A stretch of DNA of 64,000 bases from Vanessa cardui (Eukaryota > Arthropoda > Insecta > Lepidoptera > Nymphalidae). Each line of letters opens with the position of its first letter. The first letter of the stretch is position 1. The notes under the pieces are model-generated. The model did no database searches and was not told the origin of the DNA. It worked only from the letters and a program-made list of their open reading frames with translations. The stretch covers positions 2,673,501-2,737,500 of the forward strand of contig NC_061130.1 in assembly GCF_905220365.1 (NCBI RefSeq). Direction: 5' to 3'. The position numbers and the translations under genes are program-made. Positions 11,144-22,780 of this stretch are shown in pieces.

Positions 11144-11440
11144 AACAGCCTGTAAATTTCCCACTGCTGGGCAAATGGCCTCCTCTCCCATTAGGAGAAG
11201 GGCTTGGCACATACATATACGCCACCACGCTGTTCCAATGCGGGTAGGTGGAATGCCTATACGGCAGAATTTCAATGAAATTAGACACATGCAGGTTTCT
11301 TCACGATCCTTCACCGCCGAGCACGAGATGAATTTATAAACACAAATTTAGAACATATGTATATATATTGGTGCTTGCCTGGGTTTGAAGCCGAAATCAT
11401 CGGTTAAGATGCACGTGTTCTAACCACTGAGTCATCTCGG
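11144..11440 (-). mobile_element. SINE-1 (tRNA-derived), full length
   Basis: Reversed order of body and head as in the copy at 10237, ending at the right with 'cactgagtcatctcgg' (A box, one or two changes). A short AT-repeat ('atgtatatatattgg') lies between head and body, as in many copies here. Confidence 0.9.
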
Positions 11441-12368
11441 CATCTGGACTATAGATCCTGAGAAAAAAATAACTAGAAGTGTGTGTTATGATTATGTTAT
11501 GTATTAAACACAATTAATTAAATTAACATTTTTTTTTTCATTTTGAGAATAATTAAAAGACACAAAAATTATATTTAGAATCCTGTATAAATTAAAACAG
11601 CAATTAAATTGAAGTTTAAATAATATTAAGTCATAAAACAAAAAGAAAAAAGAAGGGAAAGGTTATCTAGAAGAGGCAATTCGTATTTTCCTTACGTAAG
11701 AATTTCTGCCAGCTCACTCTACGGTAAGCCGCGTAAAAGAAATTCGTTTCAAAATATTTGCAAGGATATTTAAAATTTCAGATCCATTAGTTATGATGAC
11801 TCTTGATCTTATTGTTAAAGAAATTACGAAAATGAAATCTTAAGCGTCTTGGGATTTTTATTTGGATATGTTAATTATCTAAGTAACCTTGATTGTAGAG
11901 CTTATGGTAAGCTATTGCCTGATACGTAATCTCCTATTTTATTGAACCTAATGAAATACGAAGCCTCGCATACATGTCGCTAGATTTGATAAGCCTTTTC
12001 CGACATGTTTGAACCTTTGGCTTTGCGTATAGTGTCAGGTCGCGTTACATCTTCTATCGTATTTTTATTCCCTCCTACTTAATTGAAATTAATTTTGGAC
12101 CTTTGGACGTCAGAATTCCAAGTTTAATCCACACCGAATCGATAAAACTTGATTTTTAAGGCATTTACAGTCTCGCGCAATAATTCTTTTGTCAAAGTTT
12201 TTGCCAATTGTTTTTCCAAACCGTTGAGACTTAATAGTCTTAAAGTAAAGAGCACACTTACAATGCTCCTCAATGTTGCAGATTGTCTATTGTCGGCAAT
12301 ATTATATGGTGGCGAGTTCTCCAAGCCGCATTAGATCAGCGTGAGTTAATTCTAAACTTTCTCCTGTA
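11441..12368. other. No gene seen
   Basis: AT-rich. Two open frames at 12124-12334 overlap on opposite strands and resemble nothing known to me. Confidence 0.4.
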
Positions 12369-12535
12369 GGAAAACATCGCTAGGAAACCTGCGTTTGTTT
12401 AATTGCATAGAAATTCTGCCATATGTGAATTCAACCAACCTGCATTTGAACAGAATGTTGGTTGTCCTCAAAAAGGGAGAGGAGGTCTTAAGCCAGCAGT
12501 GTTAAATTTACAAGCTGTTGTTGTTTTTCCCCTAA
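12369..12535 (+). mobile_element. SINE-1 fragment, head missing
   Basis: Begins inside the body ('aaaacatcgctaggaaacct') and runs to the 3' end ('agccagcagtgttaaattta') with a 'gttgttgttt' tail. The missing 5' part is typical of a truncated retroposition. Confidence 0.8.
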
Positions 12536-13420
12536 AGAGGACGCGGTCTCTGCTTCTTTGATGGTTATATATTTACCGACATCTTTACTACATGTATATG
12601 ATGTTATAAACAATTTAATTATGTTGAATATTTTAATATATAAAATTGCATAAAAAATTCATTTTAAAATATTGGTAAATAACCTTACGATTTTAACTAT
12701 CGTAACGATATTGCTCACAGAAATTAAATTAATTATATGACGTTCAGCGTCATGTTTGATCATATTCATAATATTACGGGAATTAAATATTGGCACTGAC
12801 TACAGCAAGCATCTCGCTTACAATCAATAAATTTATTTTATAAACGACTATTATGGTGTTTGGCGTTCGATGTTTTCATTCTTTCCTCGTGATTTAGAAA
12901 GTTATAATACTTTTAATATCGATGGAAGTCTACAGACTTTTTTCGACCTTGGATCCTGATAATAAATAATCTAAAAAATATATCTTTAAAAAGTTGTTTT
13001 ATTATCGTTTTTGTAACTTTATATCTGATGTATAATATTTCAAAAAATCATTTTTTAAAGGTAACATTTATCAATCTTATCTTGATAAAGATTTTAAATA
13101 AATTAAATAGTAGCACAATTTTTATGAACAATTTTCGTAGTCCATTGTGCGCTGAATTGTCTTGCGTCTGAGTCACTTCCTCACTTCCAATAGTCCGAAC
13201 TTACTGTTACCTGACTATTGTACATTTCCGTGTCTTCGAAAACACATTATCGAATGGACTTATAATTAGAGTATTTAAACATATCTCTTCAGATTATGGA
13301 AGCGAGAGAATACAGACCAGCGCTAAGGCTCGCAGGTTACATTATTTCCTGTGTAGACGGCTCCCTCCTTGTAGCTACACTCTGGGGGCTGCTGTAGCAG
13401 TAATTGTTCGAGGTTTCTTC
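12536..13420. other. No gene seen
   Basis: AT-rich DNA. No repeat family or coding block was recognised, apart from a small palindrome 'atgacgttcagcgtcat' at about 12737. Confidence 0.4.
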
Positions 13421-13702
13421 GTAGTGGGGCTCCGTGCAAGCCCGTGGGTATGTACCACCCACTGATCAGATATTCTATCGCTAAACAACAGTACTTGGTA
13501 TTTATGTGTTCCGTTTTGAAGGGTGAATGAGCCAGTGTAAGTACAGGCACAAGGGACGTAACATCTTTGTTGCCAAGGTTGGTGGCGCATTGGCGATGAA
13601 AGGAATAGTTAATATTACTTACAGCGCCATTGTCTACGGGCGGTGGTGACCACTTACCATAACGTGGTACATATGCTCGTCCACCTATCAATAGCATAAA
13701 AA
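13421..13702 (+). repeat. Family 3 short repeat, nearly full length
   Basis: Runs from 'gtagtggggctccgtgcaag' to 'caatagcataaaaa' with all main blocks in order. The 124-codon frame on the opposite strand falls wholly on this repeat and is not accepted as a gene. Confidence 0.85.
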
Positions 13703-14554
13703 GGTGGACAAATCACAATAGACAATAGAGTTAAACTTCATAATGATCTCCTCCATCTATTTCTGTAAAGACAACCATTCTCAAAATATACCTGCCATAT
13801 ATGCGGTATTAATTATAATATCCAATGTATGCACAAGTACAGGTGTACTATCATAATCCGATATCGTCTATATATTGTCAATATATGGCAAGACAAAGAT
13901 CGGGAATCGTCTCATAAATACATTTCACCGGATGAGTACCTACAATCGGCATGAGATCTCTGAGCCAATAGGATATTATCACCAGATACCTGAATTTATG
14001 ATATCAGCCGCGCCGCGACGCCCGTTAGTCTCATATAACGAAATTATACCCTTATGTATGAACATAGAGTATTGTTATATTATATTGTATAATATTGTTA
14101 TATTATTAGAACGCCTGTGACCTTGATGTCACTCGCTTCGAGATTGGTTAAAATGATATTGTTATCAAGCGTTCCAGAGGTATATTGGCTTAAATAAAAG
14201 TATTATGAAATTTCAAATACGTGCCACGTTCAACCAAATCCGTTTAGTAGCTTTTAGATGACTAATGTATATAAATTAAGTGTGTATTTTTTTATCAACA
14301 TTTCGATAGCAATTTTCATTTTTTTGTAAGGTTCTGCAATGAAAATGTATCTCCTAATAGTGTATGGCATTGGAAACATTATTCAGACATGTGGTATTGT
14401 CTGTCCGAAAATTTTACTCTACTGCTACACCTACTTCTACTGCCTTTACTACTTACAATAATGTTTATATCTACTATAGTTTTTTGCTTTACATAATTAC
14501 AAAAGTTTGTAATGTTCTAGAAAAATGTTGTTTTAAAAAAAAATCTATATTAAT
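13703..14554. other. No gene seen
   Basis: Unassigned AT-rich DNA. A short near-palindromic AT block ('ttatattatattgtataata') lies at about 14074. Confidence 0.4.
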
Positions 14555-14705
14555 TTTATAGATATGAAAGTTACTCTATCTGTCGCTCTTTCACGACCAA
14601 CTAAACCGAATTTGATGAAATTTGTTATGAAGTAAACTTGAACTCACATAGGCTACTTTATTAGCCTGACACGTGACAACCAACACTAATAAAACGCGAG
14701 CGACT
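14555..14705 (+). mobile_element. Helitron-like element, type C, 3' end decayed
   Basis: 'gatatgaaagttactctatc', 'tgtcgctctttcacgaccaa', 'aggctactttattagcctga' and 'aaaacgcgagcgacta' match in order the type C copies at 25209 and 43800. The expected CTAG end is not preserved. Confidence 0.65.
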
Positions 14706-15058
14706 ACTTTTAAATAATATACGACCAACTATTATTTTTATTCAGGCTTCGGAAATCTTCTCAAGGTACCCGAACGTTCGGATTCCTATCGTAAAGCGAC
14801 GATCATGTCGATGTCGATTATTATTCATAGCCTAAAATTTAGTCATTAATGTACGCAATGAACCGAAGTTTGCGTAGGTATACACGATAATTATTGTAAC
14901 TTCACACATCTCCTATTCACGGCTCAATCCACTTCAGTTAACCGCGTACATGTGCACCGTTCTTAATTACTCGGTTTTGATAATCAATATATTATTTGTA
15001 TCTTGAGCGGTTTGTTTAACGTTATTGAATAAAACACGTATATATTTATACACGTATA

Positions 15059-15340
15059 TATTTCCCACTGCTGGGCTAAACGCCTCCTCTCCCTTTGAGG
15101 AGAAGGTTTGGAACATATTCCACCACGATGTTCCAATGCGGGTTGGTGGAATCCACATGTGGCAGAATTTCTATGAAATTTGTCACATTCAGGCTTCCTC
15201 ACGATGTTTTCATTCACCGCTGTGTACGAGATGAATTATAATGACAAATTAAGCACATGAATCAGCGGTGCTTGCCTGGGTTTGAACCCGCAATCATCGG
15301 TTTAGATGCACGCGTTCTTACCACTGGGCCATCTCGACTC
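15059..15340 (-). mobile_element. SINE-1 (tRNA-derived), nearly full length
   Basis: Closely similar to the copy at 10237, including 'ccacatgtggcagaatttct' and 'ttgcctgggtttgaacccgc' (B box). It lacks the first bases of the reversed 3' end and instead follows a short AT stretch. Overlapping open frames on both strands here come from the repeat. Confidence 0.92.
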
Positions 15341-16320
15341 TTATATATTATATTTATTTATTTATAGAAAGTCTCTGGTTTAAAATTACTCAAGTAAACG
15401 TGTAAGTTTCATATCTATACGCCAATTATAATATAAGAAGGTTAAAGTCCACTTATGTGTCTGTATACATATAAAGTTTCTCATCTGTTGATTGTGATAT
15501 AAACATATATTTTTTTGTCGTATTACTTTCTTTAACTTCAGTATCAATGCATGATTTTTTAAATAATTACAAATTCTAATCTATGCGTCTAATTGAGTAT
15601 AAAGATGGAAGTCGGCTATAATGAATTGGTCAGTTACTAATCCTAAAACTAATAAGTATTTAACAATAGTCATTGTTCATTATATACAATATTAAATTAA
15701 GAAATAAAAGAATAAGTACTGAGAATGTTTGTACTCAAAAGTAGGACGTGGAGAGGCAAATGGATAATAATGTGTTTGAATGTGAATTGAGCTGAGAGTA
15801 AAATTCATAAAGATAATAAAATGTGTCAGAATATATTTTGACAAGTTCCCTACCTCCATTCTTCTTAATAAATTAAATATTAATTTAGTATTGCGATTGA
15901 TATAAAAAGTTGCAAAAAACATTTGCAAGAGGGTCACTTGATGGTAGGAGGTATCTACGTCCACTTGACATTGGTACCATGAGAAATATTAAACAATAAA
16001 TTCCTAATCTTGGGAACTAAGATGTTCTTTTCCTTGTATCTGAATCTTTCCTTTCAAAGTGGAACACAATAACAAGAAGGATTGCTGTTATAATAATTGT
16101 ACTTAATATTCAAAGCCCTTGACCATCTCAGCAATACTTGTAGCAGCTTCATTTTATATTTAAGGAATATTCAAGCATATTTTTCCATATAAAAATATAG
16201 TATGACATAGGTGTTACTGATCTAAGTTAACATTACTGTTTGTATCTTTGTGCAATCTTGTCAAAGTAAATAACACTCAAGTATCCTTCGATCAACGTCA
16301 CGAATTTATATTGCGAGTTT
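15341..16320. other. No gene seen; possible decayed family 3 piece
   Basis: AT-rich. At about 15970-16075 'gggaactaagatgttctttt' and 'caaagtggaacacaata' suggest an old minus-strand family 3 copy. No coding unit was recognised under the 90-codon minus frame at 15692-15964. Confidence 0.4.
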
Positions 16321-16440
16321 TTAAGGTAGAGTAGCCAGTTCAGTTACGGCGACAAGAGACTCGATTACAATGAATATTTGTCACTGCGCCTATTTCCGTG
16401 CCATTAAGCGACTCAATTGCTCGTCCGTCTACTTTATTAT
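16321..16440 (+). repeat. Family 3 short repeat, diverged 3' part
   Basis: 'gtagagtagccagttcagtt', 'atatttgtcactgcgcctat' and 'gctcgtccgtctac' follow the family 3 order with many changes. Confidence 0.5.
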
Positions 16441-16908
16441 GAATTAAAAAATCTTTTTAAAGCGATTAAGCTGCTGATTTGCATAAGTGTGCTGACAAGA
16501 GCTCTTTTAGCAAGGTTGAGCAGTTAGCCTTCATTGTAACTTTGAACTTGACCCAATTCTCGTTCGTTAATACTGCGAACAATGATATAACGTGGGTTTT
16601 AAAACCTCACATGGAAATATAGCGTTGATATTATGTTTTTTTTTTTCATCTTAAATTTCTTTTATATCATGATATTACTATGCAAGATTTTATATGAAAG
16701 AACTAAAAAAATAAATGAACAAAAAGTTTTTATTTAAAAAAAGCTAAAGTTTGTTTTAACATGTATGTGTTGAAACACACATTCATGAAATTTTGTAGCT
16801 AATTATATTGAATCAAAATATACATTAAATAGGATTTTTAGACACATATTGGAAAATTCATGTTACAGAATTATAATTCTACCACCGATTCGGAATGTTG
16901 ATTCTAAA

Positions 16909-17046
16909 AATCAAAATAAACTTTATTCAAGTGGGCTTTTACAAGCACTTTTGAATCGTCATTTAACAATTAAGTGAAGCTACCACCGGTTCGGAAAGTA
17001 GATTCTACCGAGAAGAACCGCCAACAATATCAGTAGTTGCTCTGTT
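16909..17046 (-). repeat. LINE 3' tail, inverted
   Basis: 'tcaaaataaactttattcaa', 'cttttgaatcgtcatttaac', 'gctaccaccggttcggaaag' and 'attctaccgagaagaaccg' define a 3'-terminal LINE segment scattered through the window, always cut at its 5' side. On its sense strand it ends in 'gaataaagtttattttga'. The same segment lies directly downstream of the RT at 39645-40519, which is why I assign it to that LINE family. A second scrap adjoins at 16876-16906. Confidence 0.75.
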
Positions 17047-17049
17047 TCA

Positions 17050-17250
17050 ACGCTGAAAAGACGGAGATGTGATACCTCTGGTTTTTAGTGGATATTCCGG
17101 TCTAAAGGGACGCACTTGGCATTGGACACCGGCTAGTCCCACATACCCCACCACTTCACGTGGGGGAAAAGCGAAGTGCGTTTTTTCAGCGAAAAAAAAG
17201 ACCCAAAAAACGTAGTTCGTTTTGTGTTGATCTTCAATATATAACAAATA
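17050..17250 (-). repeat. Unnamed repeat fragment sharing a block with 19.7 kb
   Basis: The reverse complement contains 'accggaatatccactaaaaa' followed by a cag-g-gta block. The same block occurs in plus orientation at about 19748-19782. Beyond this block the two copies differ. The family was not identified. Confidence 0.4.
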
Positions 17251-17913
17251 TACATTTCTTTATTAAAGCGTTATATTAAAAAGTTTCATAGCCAAAGTTA
17301 AATTAAATGTCTTAAATGGATAAGTGGTTTTGTAAACGTTGTAATCGAAAAACTTTTTAAGAAGTACTTACGTCGGGTTACTTCACGTAAATTAAAATTA
17401 AGAGAAAATGTTTTATTTAGTTATTGGCTATTATTTTATTTAATAAAAAAAATGTCTGATTAAAATAACAACCCGCAATTTTCCAAATACACTACGAAAA
17501 GACTTCGTCTTTCCGGTTTAGAGCGTCAACTGCGCTGATTTAAGATAAGGGTAAAAAAATTAAACAAATTTACTATATGTATTGTAAGTGTTTTTAAAAA
17601 TAATAAGTTAATATATTTGATATTTATCAAGATATATTTTTATCCAGTATGACAGGCGGTTAGCTAGTATTAACCTAACATTTCATGAGATATTCGTAAG
17701 AAATATAAAAAAAGGTTTAATTTTGTAGTACATTTTAGTTTTATCAATATTTAATTATTAATTAATTTAAGATCTCATAAGATGTATCAGATACAAATAT
17801 CATACTCGTTGGGAAAAAACATATGTCCTTTTAAGATGGAAGCTTAGAACTAATTCCACTACATGAAATTTTGATAATTTTTTAAAGAGTTAAAGTAAAG
17901 TCAAGTAAATCAT

Positions 17914-18189
17914 CAGCCTGTAAATTTCCCACTGCTAAAGGCCTCCTCTCCCACAAGGAGAGGGTTTGGAACATATTCCACCACGCTGTTTCAATGCGGG
18001 TTGATGGAATGCACATGTGGCGGAATTTCGATGAAATTAGACATACCTCACGATGTTTTCCTTCACCGCCGAGCACGAGATGAATTATAAACACAAATTA
18101 AGCACATATATATATTAGTGCTTGCCTGGGTTTGAACCGTAATCATCGGTTAAGATGCACGCGTTCTAACCACTGGGCCATCTCAGCTC
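17914..18189 (-). mobile_element. SINE-1 (tRNA-derived), nearly full length
   Basis: Reversed 3' end 'cagcctgtaaatttcccact' at the left and reversed A box 'accactgggccatctcagct' at the right. Small deletions lie in the body after 'cccactgct' and after 'gaaattagaca'. Confidence 0.9.
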
Positions 18190-19042
18190 ACAGAGTTAAA
18201 TTATTATAAATCTAAATTAAGCATTATTATGTTAACACAGCGTTACGAGATTGTATCAGCAATCATTATTTAAAATACATGTGGTCTTTAATTTTTATTA
18301 CACACTTGTAACGTTTATTACAAAATATCATTCCAAACCTACGACGGAGTTAAAACAATTTAATATCCAAAAACATAATTGTAACAAGCAGACATGTACG
18401 TAAAATTCTATAGACTTTACAAGACATTCTAATAATACGAGTAAAGATGAACTGAGTAGAGAGTACATGACTGAAAATGTGAGGACTAAAGAATCCTCCT
18501 CCGGTATGTAGGACGCCGCCCGCAGTCTCGTCGTTGAATGACGCTCGTGGAATGAACAGGTGCCCACTTTAAAAGCCGTAAAAGAAATATGTGGGAACGT
18601 TGAACTTCGCTTTCATGGCGAGAACAAAACTATTTATACAGTTGATGCTTTTAACTTAAGTATGGACGGAGATAATGATAAGTAGTATATATCTAGACTT
18701 CTAAACAAACATTCTACTTAATCATCGCTATATAGTATATAAACAAAAATTATAACAAATAGAATAACCAATTGAAATAGAACACTATTTCAAAACAAAT
18801 TAATATGCACTAAAAAGTAAAAAATAACAATTACGTATTCAAAATTCAAAATATTTCTTAGAGTTCTCCTAAGTATAATGAAATGAAAAATATTAGACTA
18901 CTTAAAAGTCAGTTCACGATTACATAATTAAGTTACAATTATTCTCATATTTGGAGCCGGTGTCAATAATTATCAAAATCGGTTGACCCAGTAAAAAGTT
19001 ATGAAAAATACAAACGAATTTATAATCCTCCTTTTTGAAGTA
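18190..19042. other. No gene seen
   Basis: The minus frame of 79 codons at 18328-18567 has no family resemblance I can name. The rest is AT-rich and unassigned. Confidence 0.4.
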
Positions 19043-19265
19043 GGAAAAACAAAGTCGCTTTCCCTATATTCCTATGTATGCTTAAACCTTTAAAACTACG
19101 CAAAGGACTTTGATGCTTTTTTTAATAGATAGTGTGATTCGAGAGGAAGGCTTATGTATATGATAAATGGACAATATAATAAAGAAACACTGATAATTTT
19201 AGAAGTTTGAAATGTGATGCAATGTGATCAGTACTGCGACCGTGCGAAGCCGGGCAGGTCGATAG
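19043..19265 (+). mobile_element. Non-autonomous Helitron-like element, type A
   Basis: 'gaaaaacaaagtcgctttcc', 'taatagatagtgtgattcga', 'atggacaatataataaagaa' and the end 'gccgggcaggtcgatagt' follow the type A order. The terminal tetramer reads ATAG instead of CTAG. Confidence 0.75.
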
Positions 19266-19378
19266 TTAGTTTATACCTAAAATTAAGGACACAAGATAAC
19301 ATACAAATATATAGATTTAATATTGAAATCCCATTGAATATATAATAAGTAATTAACGTAATACAATGCTTCACTGGA

Positions 19379-19532
19379 CCGAGGTAGCTCAGTAGTTAGT
19401 ACCTACGCGTGCATCTGAACCGGCGTTTGTTGACCTCAGCGCCGCAGAATTTCTTTGTACTTAATTTGCGTTTATAATTCATCTTGTGCTCGATAGTAAT
19501 GATATTGTAAGGAAACCTGCCTGTGTCTATTC
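19379..19532 (+). mobile_element. SINE-1, 5' half only
   Basis: The A box region 'ccgaggtagctcagtagtta' and the head-body junction through 'gtttataattcatcttgtgc' are clear; the 3' half is missing. The B box is disrupted ('ttgttgacctcagc'). Confidence 0.7.
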
Positions 19533-19659
19533 GTTCCAGCTGTTATTGATAGGCTGTTATGTTAATGCGCTGTTATAGAAACTCTTTTTTTTATAAAAAA
19601 ATATTGTAACAAATAAGAGAGAATAAGCTTACTTTTAATTACATACAAAATAAAAATAA

Positions 19660-19860
19660 AACATATACTCTGGAAAAAAGTTTACCGCAAGTGAAGTAGG
19701 CATCACGTGAGACTCGACGATACCCAGGTAGCCCGGACCCCGGCACACCGGAATATCCACTAAAAAAATCCAGCGGTACCCTCTCTTTCTTTTCACATGC
19801 TACATTGATGGAATAGTTAGGTACCATGGGAAGGACCATGGCTACATTTTTAATTCGTCC
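19660..19860 (+). repeat. Unnamed repeat fragment, partner of 17.05 kb
   Basis: Holds 'caccggaatatccactaaaa' and a GC-rich flank 'aggtagcccggaccccggca'. No coding family was recognised in either orientation. Confidence 0.35.
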
Positions 19861-20420
19861 CTTGAGAGGGTAAAATAGGAGGAAAAAAATTATGTGCTAT
19901 AATATAAACTTTTATAAATTTTGATCGCGTTAATAAGCCATAGGATAAGCTAGTACTAAAAAAAAATACTTAAAACAGAAATACATTTAACTATTTTATT
20001 TAGAGTTGCAAATTCAGCATGGTTCTAATAGGGAAACCGATATTAGGCTAGGTATATTAATTAGTTATCTCACAAATATATTCCAACATTCATTAAAATT
20101 ACTCATAATGAACCATATTGCTGTATAAAATTTTACTGTAAATTAAACGTAGAAAAACTGTGTTGATTTTATTTCAATTCATTCTATTTTAACTGAGTTG
20201 GCAAACGATACTAAAATGATACTATGTAATACAGATTTTAATACCACTGTAAATATAGACGCTAGCTTTTGTTATGATTCAGCGAAAAAATACAACTAAA
20301 CAGAATGAAAGAAAATTCTTAGTGGCAAAACGTGATGTCTGTTCATCGCACACAAACAAAATACACATTTTGCCAGAGATTTCAACTTAACTAGACAGTT
20401 TACAACAAAGGATCAAGTTA

Positions 20421-20904
20421 TATAGTACGACACAACTTAGATGTAGTTTCGGCTCCGATTTTTACAACCAATGGAAATAGCTAATATCGCGCCATTCGAC
20501 GCTAATCTCGCGTTAGTTCAACCCGAAAGTTCAAGAAAGCAATTGGATGTAAATCGACATGTCAAATAGATGAATATATTAGGTCATATGATGTTACTAG
20601 TTATTACGTTCGTGTAAAGATCATATTCACATAAGAAATAAATTCGTATACCGTACTTAATTCGGATGACGCTATTGGTCGCTATAGATTCTCGCGTCAG
20701 TTCAACCCGAGAAAGCAAGTGCATGTAAATCGACGTTTCAAATCGACGAATATATTAGGTCAAATGATATAACAAGTTATTAAGTTTGTGTAATGATCAT
20801 ATTCACATAAAAAAATATTGATAATTTGGGATGCCGTATTTAATTCGGATGTTATCGGTTTTACGAATTTTGCCGATGCTACATCTAAGTTGTGTCGTAC
20901 TATA
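20421..20904. mobile_element. Inverted-repeat element with internal tandem repeats
   Basis: The left end (20421-20452, 'tatagtacgacacaacttag') is repeated inverted at 20872-20904 ('ctaagttgtgtcgtactata'). Between them a block of about 180-190 bp is tandemly duplicated: 'tctcgcg', 'agttcaacccga', 'gaatatattaggtca' and 'gatcatattcacataa' appear twice in order, and 'taattcggatg' starts a third partial unit near 20837. There is no transposase frame. It could be a foldback element or a non-autonomous DNA transposon; target duplications are not obvious. Confidence 0.6.
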
Positions 20905-21053
20905 CGTTCGTCGTTCCCTAACGCGGTTGCCCAAACCTATCATAGTTGTTTTAATTGTTTTAAGGTGCAATTTATTTTCAAACTAAGTTTTATTGAGGCG
21001 AAAGCAAACTTACTTGCTTTGATAGAATTTTTTTCATGGCTAAATTTATAGTG

Positions 21054-21102
21054 AATAAATAAATATGAGACAACATCACATGCTTTATTCTGATCCTCAT
21101 TA
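21054..21102 (-). mobile_element. SINE-2 3' end, inverted fragment
   Basis: 'aataaatatgagacaacatc' and 'acatgctttattctgatcc' are the reverse complement of the SINE-2 3' end with its A/T-rich tail. It may be the detached tail of the copy at 21304-21462. Confidence 0.65.
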
Positions 21103-21303
21103 GCGGCGTAGCTATCGCAGGGCAGGTAGTGTGCATCAGGGCCCCGGAGTTCAGGGGACCCTCTAAACTAAACCTCAAGCTTCTGAAGCTAGAAAAGCAC
21201 GAAACTGAGCACAAGATTTCTTATTTGGTATCTATAATTTTAAAGGGTTATTATTAGTTAAAGAGCGATGGGAACAAGCGGTTGAGGACCCTTTTCTACG
21301 CAC

Positions 21304-21462
21304 CGATGTAGATTACCATTAGTTTTATATGCTGTCTAGACCCAAGACAGCATATAAAACTAATGGTAATCTACATCGACTAGGCCGGGGATTGAATCTG
21401 GGACCTCAGAGTGGCGTATCCATGAAAACCGGTGTACACGCCACTCGACCTCGGAGGTCGTC
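21304..21462 (-). mobile_element. SINE-2 head with snap-back inverted duplication
   Basis: The right part (21345-21462) is the reversed SINE-2 head and first body bases, with the B box in 'gggattgaatctgggac' and reversed A box 'cactcgacctcggagg'. The left part (21304-21337) is a perfect inverted copy of 21345-21378, with a 7-nt spacer. On the SINE's own strand the sequence runs 34 bases forward, turns in the spacer and repeats itself backward. Confidence 0.85.
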
Positions 21463-21653
21463 AATGAAAAAGTCGTCGTAAATGATTGTGTCAAACGAAC
21501 AGCGTTTTTCATAACAAAACGTGTGTGTTGTTTTATTGGTTCACAATTCACTATTTCTTTTACAGTCTAACAATATAAAACGAAATGTTTTGCTGAGTCT
21601 TTATTTGTCTTTTTATAAGCTGTGAAGGTTTTTCATTTTTTTTTTCATTTTTG

Positions 21654-21890
21654 AAGACCTCCGTGGTCGAGTAGTGTATACACCCGTTTTCATGGGTACG
21701 CCACTCTGAGGTCCCGGGTTCGATTCCCGGCCGAGTCGATGTAGAAAATTCGTTACTTTTCAATGTTGTCTTGGGTCTGGGTGTTTGTGGTATCGTTACT
21801 GCTGATTTTCCATAACACAAGTGCTTTAGCTACTTACATTGGGATCAGAGTAATGTATGTGATGTTGTTCCATATTTATTTATTTATTTA
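21654..21890 (+). mobile_element. SINE-2 (tRNA-derived), full length
   Basis: A box in 'ccgtggtcgagtagtg', B box 'gggttcgattcccggc', body 'tgtcttgggtctgggtgttt' and 3' end (attt)n after 'gtgatgttgttccat'. It lies head to head with the copy at 21304-21462. Confidence 0.92.
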
Positions 21891-21914
21891 TTCATTAGGT
21901 TTACTTGTAATGTT

Positions 21915-22005
21915 ACTAACAACCCGCCCCGGCTTCGCATGGGTGCAATGATATGACATCATAGAAGAGTCTATTTAAGCATACATAGGGATATAGGGAC
22001 AAAAG
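21915..22005 (-). mobile_element. Helitron-like element type A, 3' end only, inverted
   Basis: 'actaacaacccgccccggct' is the reverse complement of a type A terminus, followed by 'tttaagcatacatagggata', the reversed 5'-side block. The middle of the element is missing. Confidence 0.6.
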
Positions 22006-22602
22006 AAGCGTCTTTATTTTATAATATGTGATGATATTTATATAGGATTGACTGGAAATAATACTTATCAACAATATGTTACAAAAAATTACATAAGATT
22101 TTACAGTCAAACCTTTGCAAACGTAGCACAAAACATAAAAGTAGCCTTTGACACATACTGCCACTACTTGAGGCCACTGACTTCTGACACATAACACGAA
22201 CTATCACAGAAATTGTATGAGCGCTCAGTAACAAGCTGAATATACAATTTGGCGCGAAATATTTTATAAAATACATAAAAGTTTTCCTCGGGGTATGTAG
22301 CCTTACGCTAGACCAATGAAGCCTTTGAGGGCACATGCACTAAAAAGCTAATACAACAAAAATGCATTGCAAAACTTTAATCCTACATTATTCTACAAGA
22401 TAATACATAAATAAAATGATCACGATTTTGACTTTATTGATATGAATAATAAACCAGCATTATTCTAAGAAGTAAATATTACTTCTTATCTGATTTGTCT
22501 AAAATTGATAGCCAACTAACAGTGATACGTGATAATTAATATTAATTCGCTCCTATAATTTTAGTCCACATCATTTTCAAATATTTCACGATCTTAGGAC
22601 TT
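22006..22602. other. No gene seen
   Basis: Two overlapping minus frames (21916-22336) overlap the repeat above or AT-rich DNA and show no family features. Confidence 0.4.
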
Positions 22603-22780
22603 TGCGAAAGCCTGTTGGGTATCACTCATCACAAAATCTACTATCAAAAACATTACTCATTACTGTTGGGTTAATATTTGAGGGGTGTGTGAGCCGAGCC
22701 AGTTTAACTGCAAGCATAAGGACATACTATCATAGTTGTCAAGATTGGAGGCGATGTAAGGAATAATTAATGTGGTCACT
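22603..22780 (+). repeat. Family 3 short repeat, diverged
   Basis: 'gactttgcgaaagcctgttg', 'tactcattactgttgggtt' and 'cagtttaactgcaagcataa' are in family order. It runs into frames I do not accept as genes (22770-23233). Confidence 0.5.

Noticed and set aside
13323..13697. 124-codon minus-strand frame
   Set aside because: It lies mostly on a family 3 repeat. Other copies of the repeat do not keep the frame.
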